A stretch of 64,000 bases of DNA from an uncultured Atopobiaceae bacterium (GCA_944320385.1 CALUHH010000010.1:1-64000); one strand, 5' to 3'. Shown: positions 1 through 8,503, counted from the first letter of the stretch. Program-made: numbers and translations. Notes: generated by a model not told the origin, from the letters alone.

Positions 1-240
1 CCGCCATGCGCAAACGAGACATCACTTCTCACTTAAACACGTGACGAGAAGCGCACTTCTCGGCGTCCGCTGCGGGCCCGCCCGCACTTCTCGCCATCCG
101 CAGGGAGCCCGCCCGCACTTCTCGCCCCGCGCGTCGAGTGCGGGCCCTTTCTCGGCGGAAGGCGAGAAGTGCGGGCGCGGTCGTGGCGGATGGCGAGAAG
201 TGCGGGCGGGCTCCCGGCGGAAGGCGAGAAGTGCGGACGG
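1..240. repeat. Converging 31-bp-period repeat array
   Basis: The core ACTTCTCG begins at 24, 55, 86 and 117, exactly 31 bp apart. The reverse-complement core CGAGAAGT ends at about 139 (degenerate copy), 170, 201 and 232, again 31 bp apart. Four forward units therefore run into four inverted units around position 128, and the whole block could fold as one large imperfect hairpin. No gene is visible in it. It lies just downstream of the lysS stop codon, so it may act as a terminator or a boundary. The function is inferred; the periodicity is read directly. Confidence 0.85.
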
Positions 241-244
241 GGCG

Positions 245-2455
245 CTACTTGCCGAACGTGTCGCGGTCCGGGGCGATGGCCTTCATCGCGTCGATGGTGC
301 GCGAGAAGAGCTCGTCGAGCTCCATGCCGCAGAGCTCGGCGCCCTGGCGGATGACGTCGCGGTCGCAGCCGGCGGCGAAGCGCTTGTCCTTGAACTTCTT
401 CTTGAGCGACTTCACCTCGAAGTCCATGACGGACTTGCTCGGGCGCATGATCACCGCGGCGCCGATGAGGCCCGTGAGCTCGTCCACGGCAAACAGGACC
501 TTCTCCATGGGCAGCTCGGGCGCCGGCAGGTCGGGGTTGTTCATCGAGTTGTGGGACTGCACCGCGTGCACCAGGGCCTCGGAGCCGCCCGCCGCGCGGA
601 TCAGCTCGCCCGCATAGGTGGTGTGGCCCACGGGGTCGTCGGCGTGCTCCTCCCAGTCGAGGTCGTGCAGGATGCCCGCGACCTCCCAGAAGTCGGCGTT
701 GTCGGGGTCCTCCTGGAGCGCGAACTGGCGCATCACGCCGCCCACGGTCGCGCCGTGCTCGAGGTGGAACTCCTCCTTGTTGTGCGCGGCGAGAAGGGCG
801 AGCGCCTCGTCGCGGGTGAGCCCGGCGACAAGCGCCGCGGGACCCTCGGCCGCCGCGGAGACCTTCTCGGAGTCGGCGGCGATGGCGTCGACGGAGGCGG
901 CCGCGTTGTCGGTCACGACGCCCGCGACCTGCGCCTCGATGTCGGCCTTGGTGATGGTCTCGGGCTTCATGGCCGGGAACAGCAGGACGTCGCGGATGGC
1001 CGGCTGGTCGCAGAAGAGCATGACCATGCGGTCGATGCCGTAGCCGATGCCGCCCGCCGGGGGCATGCCGTACTCGAGGGCGCGCACGTAGTCGTAGTCG
1101 TAGCCCATGGCCTCGTCGTCGCCCAGGCCCTTGGCGGCCACCTGCTCGGCAAAGCGGCCCGCCTGGTCCACGGGGTCGTTGAGCTCGGAGAAGGCGTTGG
1201 CGTACTCGTGGCCGGCGATGACCAGCTCAAAGCGGTCGGTCAGGCGCGGGTCCTCGGCCTTGCGCTTGGAGAGCGGGCTGACCTCCTCGGGGTAGTCGCA
1301 GACGAAGGTGGGGTTGACGATGGTCTTCTCGCCCAGCTCGTCGTAGAGCTCGAAGAGGAGCTTGCCCGCGCCCCAGCTCGGCTGGGTCTCGATGCCGTTC
1401 TTCTCGCAGAGCTCGCGCAGGTGCTCGATCGGGGTGTCCATCGTGAGCTCCTCGCCCACGCACTCCGAGGCGATCTCGGACAGCGGGCGGCTCGCCCAGG
1501 TGCCGGACATGTCGATCTGCTGGCCCTGGTAGGTGATGACCTCGTGGCCCTCCTCGCAGCCGCAGACCTCGCGCGCGATCATCTTGAAGAGGCCCTCGGA
1601 GAGGCGCTTCATGCCGTCGAGGTCGGAGTAGGCGCAGTAGGCCTCCATCGAGGTGAACTCGGGGTTGTGCGTGAGGTCCATGCCCTCGTTGCGGAAGTTG
1701 CGGCCGATCTCAAAGACGCGCTCGAGGCCGCCCACGATGAGGCGCTTGAGCGGCAGCTCGGTGGCGATGCGCAGGTAGAAGTCGCGGTCGAGCGCGTTGA
1801 AGTGCGTCACGAACGGCTTGGCGTTGGCGCCGCCGAGGATGGCGTGCATCATCGGCGTCTCGACCTCCATGTAGCCGTCGGCCTCCATGTAGCGGCGGAT
1901 GAGGCTCACGATCTGGCTGCGCTTGCGGAAGACGTCGCGGACCTCGGGGTTCATGATGAGGTCGACGTAGCGCTGGCGGTAGCGGACCTCGCGGTCGGTG
2001 AGGCCGTGGAACTTCTCGGGCAGCGGGCGCAGCGACTTGGAGAGCACCGTGAGGCCCGTCGGGGAGACGGAGAGCTGGCCGCGACGCGTGCGCAGGACGC
2101 TGCCGGTGGCGCCCAGGATGTCGCCGAGGTCGAGGTTGGAGAGAAGCGCCCAGCCCTCGTCGCCCAGGACGTCGTGGCGGCAGAAGAGCTGGATCGAGCC
2201 GCTCACGTCCTCGAGCACGATGAAGCAGGCCTTGCCCTGCTTGCGCAGCGCCCGGATGCGGCCGGCGACGCTCACCACGTCCTCGGTGTCCGCGCCGTCC
2301 TCGAGCGCGGCGTACTTCTCCTCGAGCTCGGCGGCGTGGGCCGTGACCTCGGACGCGATGGGATACGGGTTCACGCCCGCGTCGATGAGCGCCTGGCGGC
2401 GCGCGCGGCGCATCGAGCGCTCGTCGGTGGTTGCTGCGGTGGTCTCCTGGGCCAT
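245..2455 (-). CDS. lysS: Lysyl-tRNA synthetase (class II) fused to a C-terminal HD domain
   Basis: Charges tRNA-Lys with lysine in the cytoplasm. The 736-residue protein has an OB-fold anticodon-binding part (about 60-150), class II motif 2 with FRNEGMD (254-260) and motif 3 with GGIGYGIDRM (468-477). A normal bacterial LysRS ends near residue 500. Here an extra region of about 200 residues follows with HD-superfamily spacing: H567, HD at 597-598, H611, H635 and D658. That suggests a metal-dependent phosphohydrolase-like module, with substrate unknown. The start is supported by GAGGAGAG upstream of the ATG. It is the last gene of tatA-greA-lysS. The synthetase call is firm; HD activity is inferred from motifs only. 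Confidence 0.97.
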   Translation of the reverse strand: MAQETTAATTDERSMRRARRQALIDAGVNPYPIASEVTAHAAELEEKYAALEDGADTEDVVSVAGRIRALRKQGKACFIVLEDVSGSIQLFCRHDVLGDEGWALLSNLDLGDILGATGSVLRTRRGQLSVSPTGLTVLSKSLRPLPEKFHGLTDREVRYRQRYVDLIMNPEVRDVFRKRSQIVSLIRRYMEADGYMEVETPMMHAILGGANAKPFVTHFNALDRDFYLRIATELPLKRLIVGGLERVFEIGRNFRNEGMDLTHNPEFTSMEAYCAYSDLDGMKRLSEGLFKMIAREVCGCEEGHEVITYQGQQIDMSGTWASRPLSEIASECVGEELTMDTPIEHLRELCEKNGIETQPSWGAGKLLFELYDELGEKTIVNPTFVCDYPEEVSPLSKRKAEDPRLTDRFELVIAGHEYANAFSELNDPVDQAGRFAEQVAAKGLGDDEAMGYDYDYVRALEYGMPPAGGIGYGIDRMVMLFCDQPAIRDVLLFPAMKPETITKADIEAQVAGVVTDNAAASVDAIAADSEKVSAAAEGPAALVAGLTRDEALALLAAHNKEEFHLEHGATVGGVMRQFALQEDPDNADFWEVAGILHDLDWEEHADDPVGHTTYAGELIRAAGGSEALVHAVQSHNSMNNPDLPAPELPMEKVLFAVDELTGLIGAAVIMRPSKSVMDFEVKSLKKKFKDKRFAAGCDRDVIRQGAELCGMELDELFSRTIDAMKAIAPDRDTFGK

Positions 2456-2545
2456 GGTCTCTCCTCATGTCTCACAGACTGCGCCCCGCACCTGCGATGC
2501 CGCAGACACGGGGCGCCAACGTTTAGCTTGCGGGGTCAGGACACG

Positions 2546-3022
2546 CTAGCGGCTGATGGCCGTGATGGTGTAGCTCCTGCTCCTGCCGGACGGCGCCACG
2601 ACCTCGATCTTGTCGCCCTCCCTGTGGCCCACGAGGGCGGCGCCCACGGGGGACTCGTTCGAGATCTTGTGCTCGAGGGAGTTGGTCTCGGTGGTGCCCA
2701 CGATCGTGAAGCTGGTCTTGGTGCCCTTCTCGTCCTCGAGCTCGACCGTCGTGCCAATGGAGACGGTCAGCTCGCCGCTGCCGGCCTCGACGACCGTGGC
2801 GATGGAGAGGATCTGGCGGATCTCGTTGATGCGGGAGGCGTTGCGGGCCTCCTCCTCCTTGGCGGCGTCGTACTCGGAGTTCTCCGAGAGGTCGCCGAAG
2901 CCGCGGGCCTCCTTGATGCGCTCGACGATCTCGTCGTGCTTCTCGCCCTCACGGTAGGCGAGCTCGTCCACCAGGCGCTGGCGGCCCTCGGGGGTGAGCT
3001 CGATCTTCTTGGTGTTGTCCAT
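2546..3022 (-). CDS. greA: Transcription elongation factor GreA
   Basis: Stimulates cleavage of the nascent RNA 3' end in backtracked RNA polymerase. The 158 residues match the usual GreA length. The N-terminal part is a long coiled coil (about 1-75) whose tip carries acidic residues (SEYDAAKEEE). The C-terminal FKBP-like domain includes SPVGAALVGHREGD near 120-135. The start has GGGAGCAG upstream. It lies 27 nt after tatA and 90 nt before lysS, probably in one transcript. Nothing in it is unusual. Confidence 0.97.
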   Translation of the reverse strand: MDNTKKIELTPEGRQRLVDELAYREGEKHDEIVERIKEARGFGDLSENSEYDAAKEEEARNASRINEIRQILSIATVVEAGSGELTVSIGTTVELEDEKGTKTSFTIVGTTETNSLEHKISNESPVGAALVGHREGDKIEVVAPSGRSRSYTITAISR

Positions 3023-3049
3023 GCTCTGCTCCCTATCTAGCGCGTGACG

Positions 3050-3364
3050 TTAGTCGAGCTTGGAGCCGCACTTGGAGCAGAAGCCCGCGTCGGCCTCGTT
3101 CTTGGCGCCGCACTTGGAGCAGAACACGGCATCGGTGGCCTCGGGGGCGTCGGCGTCATCGTCGTCCTCGATGACCTCGACGTCGTCGTGGGCCTCGACG
3201 GGGCTCTCGGACTTGTCCTCCTTGCCCTCCTCCATGCCCTCGCGGACGTTCTTCACGGTCTTGCCGAGGGCGGAGCCGATCTTGGGCAGGTTCTTGGGCC
3301 CAAAGATGACGAGGATGACGATGAGGATGATAAGCAGCTCAGGGATGCCCAGGCCAAGAATCAT
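3050..3364 (-). CDS. tatA: Sec-independent translocase TatA with a C-terminal zinc ribbon
   Basis: Pore-forming subunit of the twin-arginine export system at the cytoplasmic membrane. The start chosen here (MILGLGIPELL) has GGAAGGA about 9 nt upstream; an earlier ATG would add 19 non-TatA residues. The single membrane helix (about 3-18) is followed by the family motif FGPKNLPKIG and an amphipathic helix (20-45), then a very acidic linker. The last 25 residues hold two CSKC knuckles (CSKCG and CSKCG), a zinc-ribbon pattern that is not part of ordinary TatA. The protein is 104 residues. No tatC is present in the window. Confidence 0.9.
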   Translation of the reverse strand: MILGLGIPELLIILIVILVIFGPKNLPKIGSALGKTVKNVREGMEEGKEDKSESPVEAHDDVEVIEDDDDADAPEATDAVFCSKCGAKNEADAGFCSKCGSKLD

Positions 3365-3426
3365 GATGAAGTGTCCTTCCGGTGCGATGTGTCCAGCGGG
3401 CGCACAGGCCCAATACAGCATCAGCT

Positions 3427-3456
3427 AGTATAGCCGAGGATGCGCGCTACTCACAA
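3427..3456 (-). promoter_or_regulatory. Promoter of tatA-greA-lysS
   Basis: On the minus strand there is a -35 TTGTGA (3451-3456), an 18-bp spacer and a -10 TATACT (3427-3432). This is about 65 nt upstream of the tatA start and is the only close match to a housekeeping promoter in front of this operon. Confidence 0.7.
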
Positions 3457-3518
3457 TCTCTAAAACGCGAGAAGTGCGGCGTGGGCCGCGCGCTCGCGAG
3501 AAGTCCCGAGGAGGCACC

Positions 3519-4367
3519 TTGAGAGAGCTCCTGATCGCCCTTGCCGTGCTCACCGTCGTGTGCACCGTCTTTCTCGCCGCGATGCCGTGGCTTTTGCGCA
3601 AGCGAAACGTCGAGATGCGCCGCACCAAGTTTGGCATCACGCTCGTCTTTGACGCCGAGAACCTCGACGGCACGCCGGTGCGCCTGCTCAATGTCAACGG
3701 CACCTTTCAGAGCGGCTGCTACGTGCCCGAGGACCTGCGCTTTGAGCTGGCGTGCGAGTACCATCGCGAGATGGCGCGCGTGATCGAGCGTCTGGTGCGC
3801 ACGCGGAGTGCGTCGGCCGAGCGGCCGCTCCGTGTGCTCGTGATGGGCGGTGGCGGCTACTCGCTGCCCAAGTACCTTGCCGCCTACGTGCCGGCCGCGC
3901 GCGTGGACGTGGTTGAGATCGACCCCGCTATCACCCAGATCGCGCGCGAGTTCTTCTTCCTCGACGAGTGCCTGGAGAAGACCGGCGCCGAGAAGGACGG
4001 GCGCCTGCGGCTGGTGAACGACGACGCGTGGGCGCACGTGCGCGCTGTGGCAGAGCCCTACGACGTGATCGTGAACGATGCGTTCTCGGGCAACCGCCCG
4101 CTCGGGCCGCTCACAACCGAGGAGGGCGCGAGGACGATTCGTGAGCACCTCGCGGAGGACGGCGTCTACCTCGCCAACGTGCGCTGCGCGCGCGAGGGCC
4201 GTCGGGCGCGGGTCCTGCGCGAGGTCGAGGAGGCCTTTGGGCGTGAGTTCGCGCACGTGGGCTACGTGCCCGAGTGGCCGGACGAGCCCAAGAAGCCCGG
4301 CAACAACGCGCTGGTGGCAACTGACGCGGCAGGCGTCGTGCCCGCCGGGGCCGTGGTCGTGCGCTAG
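3519..4367 (+). CDS. Membrane-anchored spermidine-synthase-like methyltransferase
   Basis: An SAM-type Rossmann protein of the spermidine synthase fold. A TTG start is chosen because GAGGAGG lies just upstream. Residues about 4-25 form one hydrophobic helix (LLIALAVLTVVCTVFLAA) followed by basic residues, so the catalytic part probably sits on the cytoplasmic face. The nucleotide-binding segment VLVMGGGGYSLPKYL is followed by VVEIDP, NDDAWAHV and VIVNDAFSG, all typical of the fold. Substrate is unknown; a role in polyamine synthesis is not implied by fold alone. It is followed 10 nt later by a HAD phosphatase. Confidence 0.75.
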   Translation: MRELLIALAVLTVVCTVFLAAMPWLLRKRNVEMRRTKFGITLVFDAENLDGTPVRLLNVNGTFQSGCYVPEDLRFELACEYHREMARVIERLVRTRSASAERPLRVLVMGGGGYSLPKYLAAYVPAARVDVVEIDPAITQIAREFFFLDECLEKTGAEKDGRLRLVNDDAWAHVRAVAEPYDVIVNDAFSGNRPLGPLTTEEGARTIREHLAEDGVYLANVRCAREGRRARVLREVEEAFGREFAHVGYVPEWPDEPKKPGNNALVATDAAGVVPAGAVVVR

Positions 4368-4377
4368 GGAGGCACCC

Positions 4378-5226
4378 GTGATCAGGCTCTTTGCGAGCGA
4401 CCTGGATGGAACGCTCTTCAACGCGCTGCACGAGGCGGACCGGGCCGTCCGGCGCGGCGTCTCCGTGGCGCTCGCAGCCGGGCGCCACGTTGCGCTCGCC
4501 ACGGGACGCTGGGCGAGCACACCCGCAGAGCTCGGCTTTCCCAACATGCCCCTCGAACTCGTCTGCGGCAACGGCGCCTTTGTCTACGGCTCGGACGGCG
4601 AGCTCCTGCGCCGCGTGCCCATCGACCCGGAAACCGTCGAGGAGCTGCTCTCCCGCTTCCCCACCATCTGCGCGACCTGCGTCACGGCCGGGGGAACCCT
4701 CGTGCGCGGAACGCGCAATCAGCAGCTCGCGAGCTACCGTCCGTCGCGCGGGCTTATGGGCCGCGTGGCGTCGTGGCGCTTCAGGAGGAGCCCGGGCAGC
4801 ACGGGCACGCGCTACGACCAGACCGACGCCGAGGTGCTGCGGCACGAGGTCTGCAAGCTCAACGTGCGCACGGGAGACGCTGGGCTGCGCCGCGAGCTTG
4901 ACGCCTTCGTGGCAGAGCACGCCTCCACGCTTGTGAACGCCTCGTTTGACGGGGACCTCTTCGAGCTCACCGCCGCGGGCGTCGACAAGGGCGAGGCGGT
5001 GGCGTGGCTCGCGCGGCACCTCGGCATGGACGAGGGCGAGGTCGCGGTCTATGGCGACGGGGGCAACGACCTTGCCATGCTCGAGCGCTTCGAGCACGCC
5101 TACGCAACGAGCGGCGCGAGCCCAGCGGCCAAGCGCGCCGCCGGCAGCGTCATCGGAAGCTGCGCGCTGCACGCGGTGCCCCGCCACATCGCGCGCACCG
5201 TCCGGCGCGAGGGCCCGCTCGGCTAG
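4378..5226 (+). CDS. HAD-superfamily (Cof-type) phosphatase
   Basis: A cytoplasmic phosphatase of the Cof/IIB HAD class, probably acting on small sugar or cofactor phosphates. The GTG start (VIRLFASDLDGTLF) has GGGAGGCACCC upstream. The nucleophile motif is DLDGT near residue 8, and the final motif GDGGNDLAML is near 220. The 282 residues suit the family. It lies 10 nt after the methyltransferase gene. Its stop codon overlaps the stop of the convergent kinase gene inside a shared CTAG. Confidence 0.88.
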   Translation: MIRLFASDLDGTLFNALHEADRAVRRGVSVALAAGRHVALATGRWASTPAELGFPNMPLELVCGNGAFVYGSDGELLRRVPIDPETVEELLSRFPTICATCVTAGGTLVRGTRNQQLASYRPSRGLMGRVASWRFRRSPGSTGTRYDQTDAEVLRHEVCKLNVRTGDAGLRRELDAFVAEHASTLVNASFDGDLFELTAAGVDKGEAVAWLARHLGMDEGEVAVYGDGGNDLAMLERFEHAYATSGASPAAKRAAGSVIGSCALHAVPRHIARTVRREGPLG

Positions 5227-5963
5227 CGCGGCTCGGTCGCGAGGCGCAGTCGCCCGTCGGCGGAGAGCAGAAGGGTCACGTCGGCCGGCAGGCTTCGCGC
5301 CAGCACGCGGCGCACGTTGGGCCCGTCGCTCTCCTCATAGAACGCCTCTGCGTCGGGGCGCGCCATGCCGCCGGCCACCTTGCGCGCCACCAGGCGCTCG
5401 CGCAGCAGGCCCTCGTCGGCGCGCAGGAACACCGTGAGGTCGGCCCATCGACGGAGGTCGCGCCAGCGAGGCTCGTCGAGCAGCAGGTAGTTGCCCTCCA
5501 CGAGCACGGCCTCGCCCGTCACGGCCAACGAGTCGGGCACCACGTCGTGCGACACGCGGCTGTACGAGGGCCATAGCACCGTTCCCGCCGCACGACGGGT
5601 CTCCGCGAGCTTTTTTGTGAGCGCCGCCACGTCAAAGGTCTCCGGCGCCCCCTTCACCGAGCGAAGGCCGTGCGCATCGAGGTAGGCGTTGGGGAAGTGG
5701 AACCCGTCCATCCCGGCGGAGCAGAGCGGCACAAGACCCGCCTCGCGAGAGAGCCCCTCGAGCAGGGCGGCGAGCGTCGACTTGCCCGATCCCGGCGGCG
5801 CGGCGAGCAGGACGACGGTGCGCCCTGACCCGTCGTCGCGCGCCCTGCGGGTGGCGTCCGCCCGCGCGATGTCCCTCAGCAGCGGGAGCAGCACGCCCTC
5901 GACGTCCTCGTCCGCGAACGAGGCCGTGACCGGCAGTCCGTTGACCGTGAGCTCCCTGCGCAC
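5223..5963 (-). CDS. P-loop kinase of the uridine kinase/YggC-like family
   Basis: Predicted ATP-dependent kinase of a sugar or nucleoside. The Walker A motif is APPGSGKST (near residues 54-62). The substrate loop GMDGFHFPNAYLDAHG and the downstream PSYSRVSHDVVPDS resemble phosphoribulokinase/uridine kinase-like proteins found in sugar operons (E. coli YggC group). It uses GTG with GGGGAGGCGACG upstream. It is the last gene of the mannose-type PTS cluster, 18 nt after the HAD gene, so a sugar substrate is the likelier reading. Substrate is not determined by sequence. Confidence 0.75.
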   Translation of the reverse strand: MRRELTVNGLPVTASFADEDVEGVLLPLLRDIARADATRRARDDGSGRTVVLLAAPPGSGKSTLAALLEGLSREAGLVPLCSAGMDGFHFPNAYLDAHGLRSVKGAPETFDVAALTKKLAETRRAAGTVLWPSYSRVSHDVVPDSLAVTGEAVLVEGNYLLLDEPRWRDLRRWADLTVFLRADEGLLRERLVARKVAGGMARPDAEAFYEESDGPNVRRVLARSLPADVTLLLSADGRLRLATEPR

Positions 5964-5981
5964 CGTCGCCTCCCCGATCAG

Positions 5982-6794
5982 CTACGCGAGGCCGAGGTCC
6001 TCGAGCACGCGCGCGACGCCGCGCTCGCTCGCCGGCGGCGCCACGATGTCCGCGACCGCCCTCACCCGCTCGCTCGCAGAGCCCATGACCACCGCGACGT
6101 CTGCCACCTCGAGCACCGACAGGTCGTTCTCAGAGTCGCCGAACGCAATGACGCGCGAGGGGCGCTCGGGAAGTGCCTCCAGGAGCGCGCGGGCGCCCGT
6201 CCCCTTGCTGCAGCCGGGCATGACGAGTTCGTGGCACCCCTCCCCCACGTCGTAGTAGCCCAGGTTCTCGGTGAGGAAGGCGCTCGAGCGGAAGGCGGCA
6301 AGCGAGCCCTCGCGGAAGTCCACCTTGGCGAGCCCGAAGGCGCGCACCTCGGAGGTGAGGTCGCTCACGCCATGCACGGCGACGCCGCCCCAGTCGTCCT
6401 CGGGGCTCTCGTCCGGGCACACGCAGATGCTCCCCGTCGTTCCCTGGAAGAACGCGTCCATGCCCACGCGACGCATCTCGCTCACCATGCCGTCGAGCAG
6501 CTCGTCCGGAAAGCTCCGGTCCACGAGCACCCGATCCCCGAGCGCCACGTGCGCGCCGTCGAGCGTCACGGAGCCGGCGAAGGGCAGCTCGGCCACGCAG
6601 TCGTCAACGGCGCAGAAGCCCCTGCCCGTACTCAGCACCGCCACGTTGCCGCGCTCCACGAAGCGGCCCACGGCGCGACGGACCTCATCGGCGAGGATGA
6701 TCTGCCAGCCGGTCTCGGGCGTTCGGTACGTGAGGGTTCCGTCAACGTCAAAGAAGGCGACGACAGGGCCCGCGCCGGACGGCCTACTCGTCAT
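5982..6794 (-). CDS. HAD-superfamily (Cof-type) phosphatase in PTS operon
   Basis: A second Cof-like HAD hydrolase of 270 residues. The nucleophile motif FFDVDGTLT lies near residue 17. The lysine region and the final motif GDSENDLSVLEVA lie near 218. The ATG overlaps the end of the EIIA gene by 11 nt, so the two are probably translationally coupled. In a PTS operon such an enzyme could remove phosphate from the imported sugar phosphate or a by-product; that role is inferred from position only. Confidence 0.86.
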   Translation of the reverse strand: MTSRPSGAGPVVAFFDVDGTLTYRTPETGWQIILADEVRRAVGRFVERGNVAVLSTGRGFCAVDDCVAELPFAGSVTLDGAHVALGDRVLVDRSFPDELLDGMVSEMRRVGMDAFFQGTTGSICVCPDESPEDDWGGVAVHGVSDLTSEVRAFGLAKVDFREGSLAAFRSSAFLTENLGYYDVGEGCHELVMPGCSKGTGARALLEALPERPSRVIAFGDSENDLSVLEVADVAVVMGSASERVRAVADIVAPPASERGVARVLEDLGLA

Positions 6795-7185
6795 CCTCGC
6801 AATCCTCCACCTGGCACTCGTTCATGAAGACCATCTGCTGGCTCGCCTGGGCAATCGTCTCTCGGATGACCTCGGGCGAAAGCGGGCCCGTCTCAAGGGT
6901 GAGCTCCAGGCAGCAGGCAACGTTGACCCCGGCGACGAGAAACACGTGGTCGGAGATGTAGGGGGCAAACGCCTGGTTCACGCTGCCCTGCATGATGTCC
7001 GTGAGAACGAGCACCTCGTCCTCCGGGGGAATCTCCGCGAAGATCTTGCTCACGGTCTCCTCGAGCGGGGTGTCGTCAACGTAGGCGCTCACGGCGGTGA
7101 CGTTCTCCACGCCGCCGATGAACTCGAGCGTGTCCTTCAGCCCATCGGCGAAGCGATGGTGAGAAGCAAGTATCACGTGTCTCAC
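6784..7185 (-). CDS. PTS mannose-family EIIA component
   Basis: Accepts phosphate from HPr and passes it to EIIB during sugar uptake. The N-terminus VILASHHRFADGLKDTL matches the EIIA-Man phosphorylation site, with H9 the expected phospho-histidine; the usual glycine after it is histidine here. The 133 residues suit a free-standing EIIA. The GTG start overlaps the stop of the upstream gene as GTGA, which implies coupling. EIIB, EIIC and EIID lie upstream in the same operon. Confidence 0.9.
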   Translation of the reverse strand: MRHVILASHHRFADGLKDTLEFIGGVENVTAVSAYVDDTPLEETVSKIFAEIPPEDEVLVLTDIMQGSVNQAFAPYISDHVFLVAGVNVACCLELTLETGPLSPEVIRETIAQASQQMVFMNECQVEDCEDDE

Positions 7186-8414
7186 AGCGACTCCTCATAC
7201 TCGTCAAGAACCCTCTCGATGCCGCCTCGCGGCATCTTGGTCACATACGACTCGTAGCTCGTCCCGCCGAAGTCGCCCTCCGGGACGAAGTAGCCCTGAT
7301 AGTCGTTAGCGTAGCCTATTACGATGGCCACGCGGTCCCCAAAGGCCTCCTTCACGCGCACGCCCAGGTCGCTCGCCAGCTCCCCGGGGAACGTCACGAA
7401 GACCACGCCGCCGAAGTCGATCGTTCGCATCTCGATCGTGAAGTCGACGTCGTGAATGCTCAGCTGGGTCTCGAGCAGCTGACGCTCGGTGTCGGCGAGC
7501 TTGCGCTCGTCAAAGCCCGTCTCGTGATCGGCGAGCACCGCCGTGACGTCAGCGAGCTGCGCGCGGTACTGGTCGAAGTAGTCCTCGTTGTTGTAGCTCA
7601 CGCGGCGCGAGAAGCTCGAGATGCCCGGCTCCACGAGCTCGACCGGGGCGAACTCGGCGCCCTCCATGATCGCGCTCGCGATGCCGCAGGAGACGCGCTC
7701 GAGCTCGGCGAAGTCGTTGCCGCGGCGGAACTGGCGGTTGCCGAGGTCGGCGGAGGCGCCCGTGAAGGTGTAGGGGACGCAGCCCACCCAGTCGGCGACG
7801 CGAGCGCGCACGCCGCCCATCACGTCGGTCGTGAGGTAGCGGTTGAACGGGCCCACGACGGTGGCATGGCAGTTGAAGTTCAGCATGGCGCCGGCCACCG
7901 TGCCGTCCTCTGCCCTGAGGCGCAGGACATGGACGCTGTCGTCGAAGGGGCGCTCGCGGTCGTTGCGGTTAGAGTACCAGCCGCGCACGTGCAGGGAGGC
8001 GAGCTCCGGCGTGACCTCGACGAGCGCCCCCTCGAGCCCCGTGGCGACCTCGATGACCCTGCCACTTGCCATCTCCACGTAGCCGTGGCTGTGAACGCCC
8101 ACGATGCCGCCCTCCCCCTCGAAGCCGTTGGGGCAGGAGTGGGAGTGAATCGCGCTGATGACGATGTTCTCCTCCGGGAGCCCGAGGCACGCGGCGAGGC
8201 CCTCGCGCAGCAGGCGCGAGCCCTCCGCGGAGACGATGCACACGTCGAGCGAGACGAACAGGACCCGGACCTCACCCACCTCAAGGAGGAGGAGCACCGC
8301 GCAGGGCGCGTCATGGACGCCGAGCGCGGGCTGGCGGCGCACGTCGTTGGCGTAGCCCTCCATGTAGAAGGTGCCGTGCGGGGTGATGTCTGCCAAGGCA
8401 GTCGCTGCCCTCAT
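7182..8414 (-). CDS. Neutral/alkaline ceramidase N-terminal domain hydrolase
   Basis: A 410-residue protein of the non-lysosomal ceramidase N-terminal family. Recognisable pieces are the start RAATALADITP, a zinc-site-like AIHSHSCPNG (near 90-99), NFNCHATVVGP (near 177) and a late YANDYQGYFVPEGDFGG (near 375). It has no signal peptide and lacks the C-terminal domain of secreted ceramidases, so it should be cytoplasmic. Lying between EIID and EIIA, it probably hydrolyses an amide or related bond in the PTS-imported substrate. The exact substrate is unknown. The start has AAAGGACCTCCCC upstream. Confidence 0.8.
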   Translation of the reverse strand: MRAATALADITPHGTFYMEGYANDVRRQPALGVHDAPCAVLLLLEVGEVRVLFVSLDVCIVSAEGSRLLREGLAACLGLPEENIVISAIHSHSCPNGFEGEGGIVGVHSHGYVEMASGRVIEVATGLEGALVEVTPELASLHVRGWYSNRNDRERPFDDSVHVLRLRAEDGTVAGAMLNFNCHATVVGPFNRYLTTDVMGGVRARVADWVGCVPYTFTGASADLGNRQFRRGNDFAELERVSCGIASAIMEGAEFAPVELVEPGISSFSRRVSYNNEDYFDQYRAQLADVTAVLADHETGFDERKLADTERQLLETQLSIHDVDFTIEMRTIDFGGVVFVTFPGELASDLGVRVKEAFGDRVAIVIGYANDYQGYFVPEGDFGGTSYESYVTKMPRGGIERVLDEYEESL

Positions 8415-8436
8415 GGGGAGGTCCTTTCTAGAGAGG

Positions 8437-8469
8437 TCGGGCGGCCGGGTGCGGTTCCCGGCCGCCCGA
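8437..8469. other. Intercistronic stem-loop in the mannose-type PTS operon
   Basis: A perfect 13-bp stem (TCGGGCGGCCGGG with its complement) and 7-nt loop lie between the EIID stop and the ceramidase-like start. No T-run follows on the minus strand, so it looks like an mRNA-processing or attenuation hairpin rather than a full terminator. It could set different expression of the transporter and enzyme halves. Confidence 0.6.
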
Positions 8470-8503
8470 TCAAGGCCAATCTGGGACGGGTGCGCGAGCG
8501 GCC

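Noticed and set aside
1-7. A possible minus-strand ATG at position 7 running off the left edge
   Set aside because: There is no ribosome site and only two codons are visible, so no gene can be supported.
41-3040. A 999-residue plus-strand open frame opposite lysS and greA
   Set aside because: It is a GC-rich shadow frame with His/Arg/Gly-rich, low-complexity translation and no domain. The minus-strand genes have clear families and ribosome sites. The same applies to 10596-13493, 53860-55368 and 57336-60173.
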